Source: JAWSUT01 sp033549345
GTDB lineage: Bacteria; Bacillota; Dethiobacteria; Dethiobacterales; Dethiobacteraceae
Length of the DNA stretch: 64,000 bases
Direction of reading: 5' to 3'
Assembly: GCA_033549345.1 (NCBI GenBank)
Contig: JAWSUT010000001.1
Location: forward strand, 62,001 to 126,000
The notes under the pieces are model-generated. The model did no database searches, had not been told where the DNA came from, and saw only the letters and a list, made by a program, of their open reading frames with translations. The translations under genes and the position numbers were made by a program. Below, piece after piece: positions 18,086 to 26,182 of the stretch. How positions within the stretch are numbered: the first letter of the stretch is position 1; each line of letters begins with the position of its first letter.

Positions 18086-18238
18086 ATGGAGTTTCTCCCC
18101 CTGATTTTGATTCTTGCCGTCGTTTTGTACATTCTCCAGTACATTATCGCATCGGCCGTACGCGAAGGTACGGAGGACGTGACGAAACAACTTACTGAAA
18201 TTCAGGCTGTTTTAGCTGAGATGAAAGACAGAAAATAA
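18086..18238 (+). CDS. 50-residue membrane-anchored protein
   Basis: Short gene with a strong ribosome binding site: GGAGGT seven bases before the ATG. The product has one hydrophobic helix at its N-terminus (about residues 3-23: FLPLILILAVVLYILQYIIAS), then a charged amphipathic helix ending in EMKDRK. The layout suggests a small bitopic protein with a cytoplasmic coiled tail. I do not recognise the family. A TATAAT hexamer lies 43 bases upstream of the ATG, without a convincing -35 element. The gene is convergent with ytaF and shares a bidirectional terminator with it. Confidence 0.7.
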   Translation: MEFLPLILILAVVLYILQYIIASAVREGTEDVTKQLTEIQAVLAEMKDRK

Positions 18239-18270
18239 ACCAGGAACGGCACACCTGCCGCTCCTGGTTT
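18237..18270. terminator. Bidirectional intrinsic terminator
   Basis: 15-base stem (AAACCAGGAACGGCA against TGCCGCTCCTGGTTT) with one mismatch and a CACC loop, overlapping the stop codon of the 50-residue gene and facing the 3' end of ytaF. Confidence 0.75.
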
Positions 18271-18281
18271 AATCCACTGCG

Positions 18282-18914
18282 TCAGCTGAGTAAATGGACA
18301 ATCCCCAGAATCATCAACACAAGCCCTGCAAACATGGCGGCCTTTTCTCCTGAAACATTCTGTGAATAGCGTCGACCGAGGAAAAGCCCGGTGCTGACAA
18401 GAATCAGCTTGGTCAGTCCCACGGCCAGGGATGTGAGAAGCGGAGCAAAACCCATCATGGCTGCCCCGAAGCCGGCTCCGAACGCATCCATTGCCAGGGC
18501 AACACCCAGCACCATCGCTTCTTTACCTGTTATGACACCGGACCGGTCAAAGTCAGCCCTTGCCGGTTCGCGAAGCACACCGGACAGATAAGATAAACCC
18601 CTGCTCCCTGCTGTGCTCTCTTCTGTCTGCCAGTCATCCTCCGCAGGTGACTCTGTGAGCGATTGCCTGATGATCAGGAAACCGACTCCCATCAATGTAA
18701 TACCGCCAAGCACAGAGGCAATTTGCGGGCTAAACATTGCTGCCATCAAACTGCCTGCTTTCATGGAAAGAAAGACTGAAACCGCGGAAGACAGGCAGAT
18801 GATGATAAGTGAATACAGAGGGATATGTAGCCGTCGCAGGCCATAAGCGAAGCCAACGCCAAACCCGTCAAAAGAAACGGCCATTCCAAGCATAACAACA
18901 GAAATAAATGGCAC
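18282..18914 (-). CDS. ytaF: Sporulation membrane protein YtaF (MntP-like family)
   Basis: Integral membrane protein of 210 residues with about six helices in two related halves, as in the MntP/YtaF family. Characteristic segments are MAVSFDGFGVGFAYGLR in the first half and GVALAMDAFGAGFGAAMMG in the second, each with an aspartate inside a helix. The central DRSGVITGKEA segment is typical of YtaF. In B. subtilis ytaF lies after polA and mutM, as here. The start is GTG behind GGAGGTAGCA. The transported ion and its precise sporulation role are not known from the sequence. Confidence 0.88.
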   Translation of the reverse strand: MPFISVVMLGMAVSFDGFGVGFAYGLRRLHIPLYSLIIICLSSAVSVFLSMKAGSLMAAMFSPQIASVLGGITLMGVGFLIIRQSLTESPAEDDWQTEESTAGSRGLSYLSGVLREPARADFDRSGVITGKEAMVLGVALAMDAFGAGFGAAMMGFAPLLTSLAVGLTKLILVSTGLFLGRRYSQNVSGEKAAMFAGLVLMILGIVHLLS

Positions 18915-19019
18915 ACTGCTACCTCCTTTGCCACAACTACTATATAGTATGGAAGCAGCCTGAAATAGTGCAGGGCCCCCGGCAAATTACCGGTGGCCCT
19001 TATTATTTCTCGGTATTTT

Positions 19020-19844
19020 TTAATGCTGACAGGCGGGACAGTAGTGTGTTCCACGGCCTGCGACAGTGGAACGGCAGATAATGGACCCGCAGCGCGGGCA
19101 TTCTTTTTCATGGCGTCTGTAGACCTGCAACCGTTCCTGGAACCGCCCAAGTGAACCGTCGGAATCCCGGTAGTCACTCATGGTGGTTCCCCGCCATTCA
19201 ATCGCCTCGGCCAACACCTCCCTGATTACAAAAAAGAGAGTCTGGCGTTCCTGCTTTGTCAGAGTGCGCGCCGGACGCGCAGGCTGTATTCCGGCTCGAT
19301 GCAGAATTTCATCAGCGTAAATGTTCCCCAGTCCGGCCAAAAATTCCTGGTTGAGCAGTAATGCCTTAATGGCCACGGTCCTTTTCTCAATCTCTGTATT
19401 GAGATAGGGAAAATGAAAGTCAGCCGAAAGAGGTTCCGGACCCAGGGCAGCGAGCCCTTTTATTTCTGCCAGCCTCTTTTGCGGCAGCCACCAGATGGTG
19501 CCGAATTTCCGCACATCGGAAAATGCCAGAGTACTGCCGTCACGAAAAGTAAACACCACATGCGTATGTTTATCGCATTCTGCAGCTCCTTCACAGAAAA
19601 CCAGGCGGCCTGTCATCCGCAGGTGGATCACAAGCGCACTGTCATCATTCAGGTAAAGAAGCAGATACTTGCCGCGCCTACCGGTGGCAGTAATCCGGTG
19701 TCCCGGCAGATTTGCGCAAAGTGTTTGTACGTCCGGCATTTTCACCGAACCGGCAAAACGGATGTTTACATCAGCCAATTCTCTTCCCGGCAGCACCTGG
19801 TTCAGCCCGCGTCGTATTGTTTCAACCTCAGGCAGTTCAGGCAT
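19020..19844 (-). CDS. mutM: Formamidopyrimidine-DNA glycosylase (Fpg/MutM)
   Basis: Removes 8-oxoguanine and formamidopyrimidines from DNA. The mature N-terminus PELPEVETI provides catalytic P1 and E2 after removal of methionine. The H2TH region shows LLNQEFLAGLGNIYADE, and the end carries a zinc finger (CPRCG and CPAC) with the beta-turn arginine in STVAGRGTHYCP. The chosen ATG directly gives MPELPEV and has GGGAG about eight bases upstream; the GTG three codons earlier would spoil the N-terminal proline. It follows polA by five bases. 274 residues is normal. Confidence 0.95.
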   Translation of the reverse strand: MPELPEVETIRRGLNQVLPGRELADVNIRFAGSVKMPDVQTLCANLPGHRITATGRRGKYLLLYLNDDSALVIHLRMTGRLVFCEGAAECDKHTHVVFTFRDGSTLAFSDVRKFGTIWWLPQKRLAEIKGLAALGPEPLSADFHFPYLNTEIEKRTVAIKALLLNQEFLAGLGNIYADEILHRAGIQPARPARTLTKQERQTLFFVIREVLAEAIEWRGTTMSDYRDSDGSLGRFQERLQVYRRHEKECPRCGSIICRSTVAGRGTHYCPACQH

Positions 19845-19849
19845 CAGCT

Positions 19850-22507
19850 TCACTCCCGTGTTCTGTCAATTATTTTCATTTCCGCCCAGTTGGGCCCTGC
19901 TTTTACATCCACTGTCAACGGAACAGCCAACGAAATGGCGTCTTCCATCTCCTCCCGGACAATCCGGGCCACATCTGACAACGCCGCTTCTTCCACCTCA
20001 AAGACCAAATCATCGTGTACCTGTAAAATCATCCGTGCCGTGCCGTCCAGTCCCCGCAGCGCTTCCTCCACACGCAGCATGGCCAGTTTAATGATATCGG
20101 CGGCGGAACCCTGAATGGGTGTATTCATCGCGGTACGTTCGGCAAAACTCCGCTGCGTAAAATTGCGTGCATTGATATCAGGCAGATAGCGGCGGCGGTT
20201 GAGAATTGTTGTGACATATCCGTCTTTTTTTGCGCTGCGGATAATCTCCCTGATGTAATCACGCACACCGGGGAGCCGTTCCAGATAGCGGTTAATATAC
20301 TCCTTGGCCTCCTGGCGGGAAATTCCCAGTTGACGGGAAAGCCCGTAGTCGCTGATGCCGTAGATAATCCCGAAGTTGACAGCTTTGGCGCGGTCGCGCA
20401 GTGAAGCTGTGACCTCTGCGGCCGGCACCCCGAAAACCTCGGAAGCTGTGCGTTGGTGAATATCCTCTTCCCGGCGGAACGAGTCAATCAGTACACCATC
20501 ACCGGAAATATGGGCCAGGATACGCAGTTCAATTTGAGAGTAATCCGCCGACAACAGCAGTTTTCCCTGCTCACCGGGAACAAAAGCGCGCCTGACACGG
20601 CGCCCTTCTTCCAGGCGGATAGGGATATTTTGCAGGTTAGGCTCGGTGCTGCTCAGGCGGCCTGTTGCCGTCACTGTCTGGTTAAATGTGGTGTGGATGC
20701 GTCCTGTTGCGGGGTTAACCAGCTTGGAGAGACCCTCCAGATAGGTGGTAAGAATTTTTATCATTGTCCGGTAGCGGAGAATTTTTGCCACAATCTCGTG
20801 ATGGGGCGCCAGTTCTTCCAGAACACCGGCATCTGTGGAATAACCTGTTTTTGTTTTTTTCAGCGCAGGCAGGCCCAGCTTATCAAAGAGGATATGACCA
20901 AGCTGTTTTGGCGAGTTGAGGTTAAACTCTTCACCGGCAAGTGCATACACTTCCTGTTCAAGCACTGAAATTTTTTCCCTGAATTCTTCCTTCATGGCAT
21001 CCAATGTACTAAAATCAACAGCCACACCGGCCCACTCCATGCGCGCCAGTGTTGCGGTCAACGGCAGCTCCAGTTCGTAATACAGTTTTTCCAGGGAGAA
21101 TTCGCACAATCCGTCGGAGAGGACGGGATAAAGGTCAAAAAGTGCCCGGGCAGCCGAGCAGGCAAAATCACGGCTGCAGGACACATTCCCCTTCTTTTTA
21201 TCAGGCTGATCCGGCAGTGTCCTTGCAAGATAACGCAATGCCAGTTTTTCCGGCGGATAACCTGCCTCCAGCGGGTCGAGCAGATAGGCGGCCAGTGAGA
21301 CATCAAACACACCGCCTGCCGGCTCCCTGCCCAGCGTGCGCCGGCAAATGTTAAGCCAGGCTTTGGCGTCGTAAACCACCGTTTTGCGCTGAGCATCCAT
21401 AAACAACTCAATCACTGCCGGCAGGTCGCCACCATCCTCCAGGGAGATGTGAAATGTCTCTTTTTTTACCGCAACAGAGAGCCCTTCCGGCCGGTCCTGC
21501 CAGGATGCACCGGGCGGCAGGATCAGGACAGCGGCATAATCGGCACCCTGCAGGACCGGTTTAAGCAGATTTAGGCCTTCTTTGCCCTCAACCACACGGA
21601 ACGGTTCCGCCGTATGCCGGGCCTCGTCTGTCCCTGCGGCTTGTGAAGGCAGCTTTTCAAGCAGGCTTTTAAATTCCAGCTGCGCAAACAGCTTGCGTAA
21701 TTTTTCATTATCCGGTTCCTGCAGTGTAAACATTTCTGTGGAAAACTCCAGTGGTACGTCAGTCACGATGGTGGCCAGGTCCCGGCTGAGAAAAGCCTGT
21801 TCCCTGTTTTCTGCCAGCTTGTCCCGCAGCTTGCCTTTAATTTCACCCAGATTGTCATAGAGATTTTCCAGTGAACCGTACTCTTTTAACAATTTAATTG
21901 CCGTTTTTTCGCCAACTCCGGGGACACCGGGGATATTATCGGAGGGGTCGCCTTTGAGCCCTTTATAATCAATAAACTGTTTTGCCGAGAGGCCGTACCG
22001 GTCAAACAACTCCTTTTGGGTATAGCGCTCAACCTGTGTAATACCGCGCCGTGTAAAAATAACTTCCGCCGGCGTATCCACCAGCTGAAAAATATCGGCA
22101 TCCCCGGTAACGATCACCGGGATAATGCCGCGCCTGTCTGCTTCCCGGGCCATGGTGCCAATCAGATCGTCTGCTTCAAACCGGTCTGCCTCCACAACGG
22201 GAATACGCAGGGCATCGAGCAGGTCACGCACGTGGCCGATCTGTTCTGTCAGTTCTCCCGGTGTTTTCTCACGTTTTGCTTTGTACTCCCCATATTGTTC
22301 ATGGCGGAATGTAGGCGCTCCCCGGTCAAAGGCCACGGCTGCATAGTCCGGTTTTTCTTCGCCAAGAAGCCGCAGCAGCATGGTTGTAAAACCGTATACG
22401 GCGTTTGTGTAGAGCCCCTGCTTCGTCTGCAGCAGAGGTAGGGCAAAAAACGCGCGGTAGATCAGGCTGCTGCCGTCAATGATCAGAAATTTTCCTTTTC
22501 GGGTCAC
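19850..22507 (-). CDS. polA: DNA polymerase I
   Basis: 885 residues. The 5'-3' exonuclease domain occupies about residues 1-290 (AVAFDRGAPTFRHEQY, ADIFQLV, GLKGDPSDNIPGVPGVGEKTA). The middle domain has the exonuclease fold position but lacks the DxE metal ligands, so proofreading is probably inactive, as in Bacillus enzymes. Polymerase motifs are intact: A (LLSADYSQIELRILAH), B (RDRAKAVNFGIIYGIS) and C (LQVHDDLVFEV). The start is GTG, with GTGA overlapping the stop codon of the anti-sigma gene and GGGAG upstream. Confidence 0.96.
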   Translation of the reverse strand: MTRKGKFLIIDGSSLIYRAFFALPLLQTKQGLYTNAVYGFTTMLLRLLGEEKPDYAAVAFDRGAPTFRHEQYGEYKAKREKTPGELTEQIGHVRDLLDALRIPVVEADRFEADDLIGTMAREADRRGIIPVIVTGDADIFQLVDTPAEVIFTRRGITQVERYTQKELFDRYGLSAKQFIDYKGLKGDPSDNIPGVPGVGEKTAIKLLKEYGSLENLYDNLGEIKGKLRDKLAENREQAFLSRDLATIVTDVPLEFSTEMFTLQEPDNEKLRKLFAQLEFKSLLEKLPSQAAGTDEARHTAEPFRVVEGKEGLNLLKPVLQGADYAAVLILPPGASWQDRPEGLSVAVKKETFHISLEDGGDLPAVIELFMDAQRKTVVYDAKAWLNICRRTLGREPAGGVFDVSLAAYLLDPLEAGYPPEKLALRYLARTLPDQPDKKKGNVSCSRDFACSAARALFDLYPVLSDGLCEFSLEKLYYELELPLTATLARMEWAGVAVDFSTLDAMKEEFREKISVLEQEVYALAGEEFNLNSPKQLGHILFDKLGLPALKKTKTGYSTDAGVLEELAPHHEIVAKILRYRTMIKILTTYLEGLSKLVNPATGRIHTTFNQTVTATGRLSSTEPNLQNIPIRLEEGRRVRRAFVPGEQGKLLLSADYSQIELRILAHISGDGVLIDSFRREEDIHQRTASEVFGVPAAEVTASLRDRAKAVNFGIIYGISDYGLSRQLGISRQEAKEYINRYLERLPGVRDYIREIIRSAKKDGYVTTILNRRRYLPDINARNFTQRSFAERTAMNTPIQGSAADIIKLAMLRVEEALRGLDGTARMILQVHDDLVFEVEEAALSDVARIVREEMEDAISLAVPLTVDVKAGPNWAEMKIIDRTRE

Positions 22508-23133
22508 TGCCTCGACTCCCTTCGGTTTCTTACAGCCAGAAAACCAAGAACAAACAGGAGCGGTATCCCGATTACGTTCAGAAACAGGCGAAACTCTGCA
22601 AACGGTGAATCTGGCGTATTTGACTCGTATTCACTGCGGGTTGTTACACTGTCTGCTGTTGCGTTCTCTCCATCAAAATCATCAGCTGCTGTGTTTTCCA
22701 TGTCCTGACCGCTTTCACTTTGGGTTGTGTAAGCCTCCGCATCCTCTTCCGGGGACTGGGCTTCATCGGCGGAGAAAATACCGCCGGGGGCGTCGTTTTT
22801 CGGCAAGGCTCCCTGCTGCGCAGGCAGTATATTTCCGGCCACCAGAATAATAAATACGGCAGCGGCGGCCACGGCCTGGGTAAAACCGCCACCAAAGCGG
22901 TGACGCACCGAATTCTTCCGGTTCAGTTCTTTGAGGACATTCTGCCGCAGCCGGGGCGGAGGCTCAATTTCATCGGCCTGCCCGATCCAGGACAGCGTCG
23001 CGCGAAGCTCGTTCGCTTCACGGCTGCAGGAATCGCACGAAGCAAGGTGCGCTTCAAAATCATGCCTTTGTGTCTCGTTAAGAAAATTATCAAGGTATTC
23101 ACACATGGTTTCCCGGACAGTTTCACAGGTCAT
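22504..23133 (-). CDS. Zinc-finger anti-sigma factor with two membrane helices
   Basis: 209 residues. The N-terminal cytoplasmic domain carries the ZAS motif H29-x3-C33-x2-C36 (HLASCDSC), which binds ECF sigma factors. A membrane helix follows at about residues 85-103, then an acidic Ser/Thr/Glu-rich extracytoplasmic stretch of about 80 residues. Unusually, a second helix at about 184-201 ends in the positively charged tail VRNRRESRQ. Classical RsiW has one helix, with a sensor domain cleaved by PrsW and RasP; this protein would return to the cytoplasm. It overlaps the upstream sigma gene by 11 bases, the normal sigma/anti-sigma arrangement. Confidence 0.85.
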   Translation of the reverse strand: MTCETVRETMCEYLDNFLNETQRHDFEAHLASCDSCSREANELRATLSWIGQADEIEPPPRLRQNVLKELNRKNSVRHRFGGGFTQAVAAAAVFIILVAGNILPAQQGALPKNDAPGGIFSADEAQSPEEDAEAYTTQSESGQDMENTAADDFDGENATADSVTTRSEYESNTPDSPFAEFRLFLNVIGIPLLFVLGFLAVRNRRESRQ

Positions 23134-23752
23134 GGCTCAGCCCCCCTTTCCCCTTTAGATGCACAACAGGTGTAAATTGTTCCTCTTTATTCAGATAAAG
23201 ATCCCGCATGCGGGCCCGTGCCCGGTTGAGCCTGGATTTTACCGTCCCCAGCTGAATGCCCAGCACGGTGGCAATTTCCTCATAAGTGTATTCCTGCAGG
23301 TCGCGCATAATCAGCACAATTCTCTGTTCTTCGGGCAGCTCCATAAGCAATTTCTGAATCTCACCGCGGAGTTCAACAGTCAGTGCCTCTGAAAGCGGAT
23401 CCGGCGCATCCCCCGGCAGGGTGACGGCCATCTCCCCTTCCCCTGTTTCCAGCGGCTTATCCAAAGAGACCGTCACAGGCTTTCGTGCCCGCTTTCTGCG
23501 TTCATCCAGACAGGTATTGGTGACAATCCTGTAAAGCCAGGTAGAGAATTGTGACTCTCCTTTAAAGGAAGGCAAAGCCCGGAAGGCTTTTAAAAATGCC
23601 TCCTGGGCCAGGTCTTCCGCGTCGTTGTGGTTCCCTGCCATACGGAAACAGAGAGTGTATACTTTTTTTTCATAGCGCTGCATCAATTCGTCGTACGCAG
23701 ACAGGTCACCCTGTTTACAACGGCCGACCAGGCGAGTTTCTTCCACGTCCAC
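23123..23752 (-). CDS. ECF sigma factor (SigW-like)
   Basis: RNA polymerase sigma-70 family, ECF subgroup, about 209 residues. Region 2 includes NHNDAEDLAQEAFLKAFRALPSFKGESQFSTWLYRI, with the core-binding DAEDLAQE and the -10-recognition segment. Region 4 reads LPEEQRIVLIMRDLQEYTYEEIATVLGIQLGTVKSRLNRAR. The gene starts directly after ribH (29-base gap) and overlaps its anti-sigma gene. I chose the GTG at the product start MDVEETRLV; a TTG 18 bases upstream gives a longer form, and neither has a clean ribosome binding site. It may be partly translated through readthrough from the riboflavin operon. The regulon cannot be judged here. Confidence 0.9.
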   Translation of the reverse strand: MDVEETRLVGRCKQGDLSAYDELMQRYEKKVYTLCFRMAGNHNDAEDLAQEAFLKAFRALPSFKGESQFSTWLYRIVTNTCLDERRKRARKPVTVSLDKPLETGEGEMAVTLPGDAPDPLSEALTVELRGEIQKLLMELPEEQRIVLIMRDLQEYTYEEIATVLGIQLGTVKSRLNRARARMRDLYLNKEEQFTPVVHLKGKGGLSHDL

Positions 23753-23781
23753 GCGTTCACCCACTTCCAAGCATGCTGTAG

Positions 23782-24249
23782 TTAGCTGATTTTTCCCAGT
23801 AAATCGGCCATTTCAATGGCACTGACGGCTGCATCCCAGCCTTTGTTTCCCGCTTTTGTCCCTGCACGCTCGATCGCCTGCTCCAGCGTATCGCTGGTAA
23901 TAATACCGAATATGACGGGAATACCACTGTCCAGAGATACTTTGGCCACACCTTTGGCGACTTCACTGGAAACATACTCAAAGTGCGGTGTGGCGCCGCG
24001 GATGACCGCGCCAAGACAAATTACGGCGTCATAACGGCCTGTGCCCGCCATCTTCTGAGCCGTCAGAGGCACTTCAAACGCACCGGGAACCCAGGCAACG
24101 TCGATATTCTCTTCCTGTGCATCATGGCGTTTCAGCGCATCAAGGCAGCCGCTGAGAAGTTTACCGGAAATAAATTCATTAAAGCGTCCCACCACAATAC
24201 CGAATTTGTAATCACGGGCCACCAGTTGGCCTTCAAAAAGTTTTGTCAC
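23782..24249 (-). CDS. ribH: 6,7-dimethyl-8-ribityllumazine synthase
   Basis: Condenses the ribitylaminouracil with dihydroxybutanone phosphate, the step before riboflavin synthase. 155 residues, standard for the family. Motifs: GIVVGRFNEFISGKLL, VPGAFEVPL, ICLGAVIRGATPHFEYV with the catalytic histidine, and the FGIITSDTLEQAIERAG segment. The start is GTG with GGAGG upstream. It is the last riboflavin gene in the ribD-ribE-ribBA-ribH order. Confidence 0.96.
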   Translation of the reverse strand: MTKLFEGQLVARDYKFGIVVGRFNEFISGKLLSGCLDALKRHDAQEENIDVAWVPGAFEVPLTAQKMAGTGRYDAVICLGAVIRGATPHFEYVSSEVAKGVAKVSLDSGIPVIFGIITSDTLEQAIERAGTKAGNKGWDAAVSAIEMADLLGKIS

Positions 24250-24286
24250 AATGTTTGCCTCCTTACCGGATAGTTTATTGGTCTGT

Positions 24287-25492
24287 CTACAGGCAGCGCT
24301 TGGTCAGCAAATGCCCCAGTTTAGTTTTTTTGGTCTCCAGGTACTCCTGGTTGTGTGAACAGGGAGCAATCTCAATTGACTCACGTTTAACGATTGTAAG
24401 CCCGTATCCTTCCAAGCCTTTAATCTTGCGCGGATTATTCGTCATCAACCGGATTTTACGCACACCCAGGTCCACCAGAATCTGAGCGCCCAGCCCGTAA
24501 TCACGAAGATCCGGTTCAAAACCAAGATCCTCATTGGCTTCAACGGTATCCCTGCCGGAATCCTGCAGTGCGTAGGCACGGATTTTATTCACCAGGCCGA
24601 TGCCGCGGCCTTCCTGACGCATATAAACCAGAACACCGACCCCTTCTTCCTCGATCTGTCTCAGAGCGCTGGCCAGCTGCGAACCGCAGTCACAGCGCTG
24701 AGAGGAAAACACATCACCGGTCATGCATTCCGAATGAACACGCACCAGCACCGGTTCTTCAGGATTGATGTCGCCCTTGACAATGGCCAGGTGTTCCAAA
24801 TTGTCCACAGAGTTTTCATAAGCAATAATCCGAAAATCCCCGTGAACGGTAGGCAGCTGCGCCTCCGCGGCACGCCAGACCAGTTTGTCTTTGTGCATCC
24901 GGTACCTGATCAGGTCGGCAATAGTAATAATCTTCAGATCATGCTCACGGGCAAACTCCATCAATTGGGGTACTCTGGCCATGGTACCGTCTTCGTCCAT
25001 AACTTCACAGATAACACCGGCCGGGTACAGTCCGGCCAGCATGGCCAGATCAACAGCAGCTTCCGTATGGCCGGCGCGTCGCAGAACTCCACCCTGCATC
25101 GCTTTCAGCGGGAAAATGTGCCCGGGCCTGCGCAAATCCTGCGGCCGGGTTTGTGGGTCAATCAAAACCCGGATTGTATGTGCGCGCTCACCCGCCGAAA
25201 TTCCGGTGGTTGAGTCTGCCGAATCCACTGAAACAGTAAACGCCGTAGTGTGTGCGTCGGTATTATGGGTGACCATCTGCGGCAGCTCCAGTTCTTCTAC
25301 CCGCTCGGCCTGCAGGGGAGCACAAATCAACCCTCTCCCATATTTAGCCATGAAGTTAATGGCTTTAGGTGTAGCTTTTTCTGCGGCCATAATCAGGTCG
25401 CCTTCGTTTTCACGGTCTTCATCATCTACCACAATAATCATTTTTCCCTGCCGCAGCTCTGCGATTGCCTCTTCTGTCGTATTAAACTTCAT
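24287..25492 (-). CDS. ribBA: Bifunctional 3,4-dihydroxy-2-butanone-4-phosphate synthase / GTP cyclohydrolase II
   Basis: 401 residues carrying two enzyme domains of riboflavin synthesis. The N-terminal RibB domain (about 1-200) has VDDEDRENEGDLI, TTGISAGERAHTI and RRAGHTEAAVDLA. The C-terminal RibA domain (about 200-401) has the zinc site HSECMTGDVFSSQRCDCG and the catalytic MRQEGRGIGLVNK, followed by YGLGAQIL. RibB makes the four-carbon unit from ribulose 5-phosphate and RibA opens GTP. AAGGAG precedes the ATG. It is controlled by the FMN riboswitch upstream of ribD. Confidence 0.97.
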   Translation of the reverse strand: MKFNTTEEAIAELRQGKMIIVVDDEDRENEGDLIMAAEKATPKAINFMAKYGRGLICAPLQAERVEELELPQMVTHNTDAHTTAFTVSVDSADSTTGISAGERAHTIRVLIDPQTRPQDLRRPGHIFPLKAMQGGVLRRAGHTEAAVDLAMLAGLYPAGVICEVMDEDGTMARVPQLMEFAREHDLKIITIADLIRYRMHKDKLVWRAAEAQLPTVHGDFRIIAYENSVDNLEHLAIVKGDINPEEPVLVRVHSECMTGDVFSSQRCDCGSQLASALRQIEEEGVGVLVYMRQEGRGIGLVNKIRAYALQDSGRDTVEANEDLGFEPDLRDYGLGAQILVDLGVRKIRLMTNNPRKIKGLEGYGLTIVKRESIEIAPCSHNQEYLETKKTKLGHLLTKRCL

Positions 25493-25508
25493 GTTTTCAA
25501 CTCCTTGT

Positions 25509-26162
25509 TTATTGGAGGAAGCCGTTCGCCTTCAGGAACTCCATCGATATATCCTTCTTTTCCTCTGTTTCGCGCTGTATACCAAGCAGGCGTTCCACAT
25601 ACTTACCAATCATATCATTTTCCAGATTCACCGGGTCCCCCTTGCCCTTACTCCCCAGTGTTGTCAGTGAGGCTGTGTGGGGAATAACGGATACGGAAAA
25701 GGTCTCTGCGCCCACATCGGCCACGGTCAGAGAGATACCGTCCACGGCCACACTGCCCTTGGGAATAATATAGCGCAGCACATCTCCGGGCGCGCTGAAG
25801 CGGAAAATAACGGCGTTTCCTTCAATTCGTTTTTCAGTAATTGTGCCGACGCCGTCCACATGGCCGCTGACCAGATGACCGCCCAGGCGGCCGCCCAGTG
25901 CAAGGGCGCGCTCCAGATTGACCGCGTCTTGGCTCTGCAGCCTGAACAGATTGGATTTACGAAAAGTTTCCGGCATCACATCCGCAGTAAACTCGCGTGC
26001 GGAGAAAGATGTGACAGTCAGGCAAACGCCGTTTACGGCAATGCTGTCACCAAGACGGACATCCCGGAGCACTTTGTGCGCCGATACACTCAGTTTAGCA
26101 GAATCACCCTGCAGGGCCAGGGCTTTCACTTCACCCAGTTCTTCCACAATCCCGGTAAACAT
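25509..26162 (-). CDS. ribE: Riboflavin synthase, alpha chain
   Basis: 217 residues built of two homologous lumazine-binding domains (about 1-95 and 98-200). Each domain has a signature: SIAVNGVCLTVTSF in the first and SVAVDGISLTVADV in the second; the N-terminal MFTGIVEELG is the family hallmark. It dismutates two lumazine molecules to riboflavin. AAGGGGG lies before the ATG. It is the second gene of the operon. Confidence 0.96.
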   Translation of the reverse strand: MFTGIVEELGEVKALALQGDSAKLSVSAHKVLRDVRLGDSIAVNGVCLTVTSFSAREFTADVMPETFRKSNLFRLQSQDAVNLERALALGGRLGGHLVSGHVDGVGTITEKRIEGNAVIFRFSAPGDVLRYIIPKGSVAVDGISLTVADVGAETFSVSVIPHTASLTTLGSKGKGDPVNLENDMIGKYVERLLGIQRETEEKKDISMEFLKANGFLQ

Positions 26163-26182
26163 GTCTGCACCCCCTTCTCCCG

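Noticed and set aside
18968..19000. GC-rich hairpin between ytaF and mutM
   Set aside because: The stem is real but imperfect and no T-run follows on the minus strand, so I do not call a terminator.
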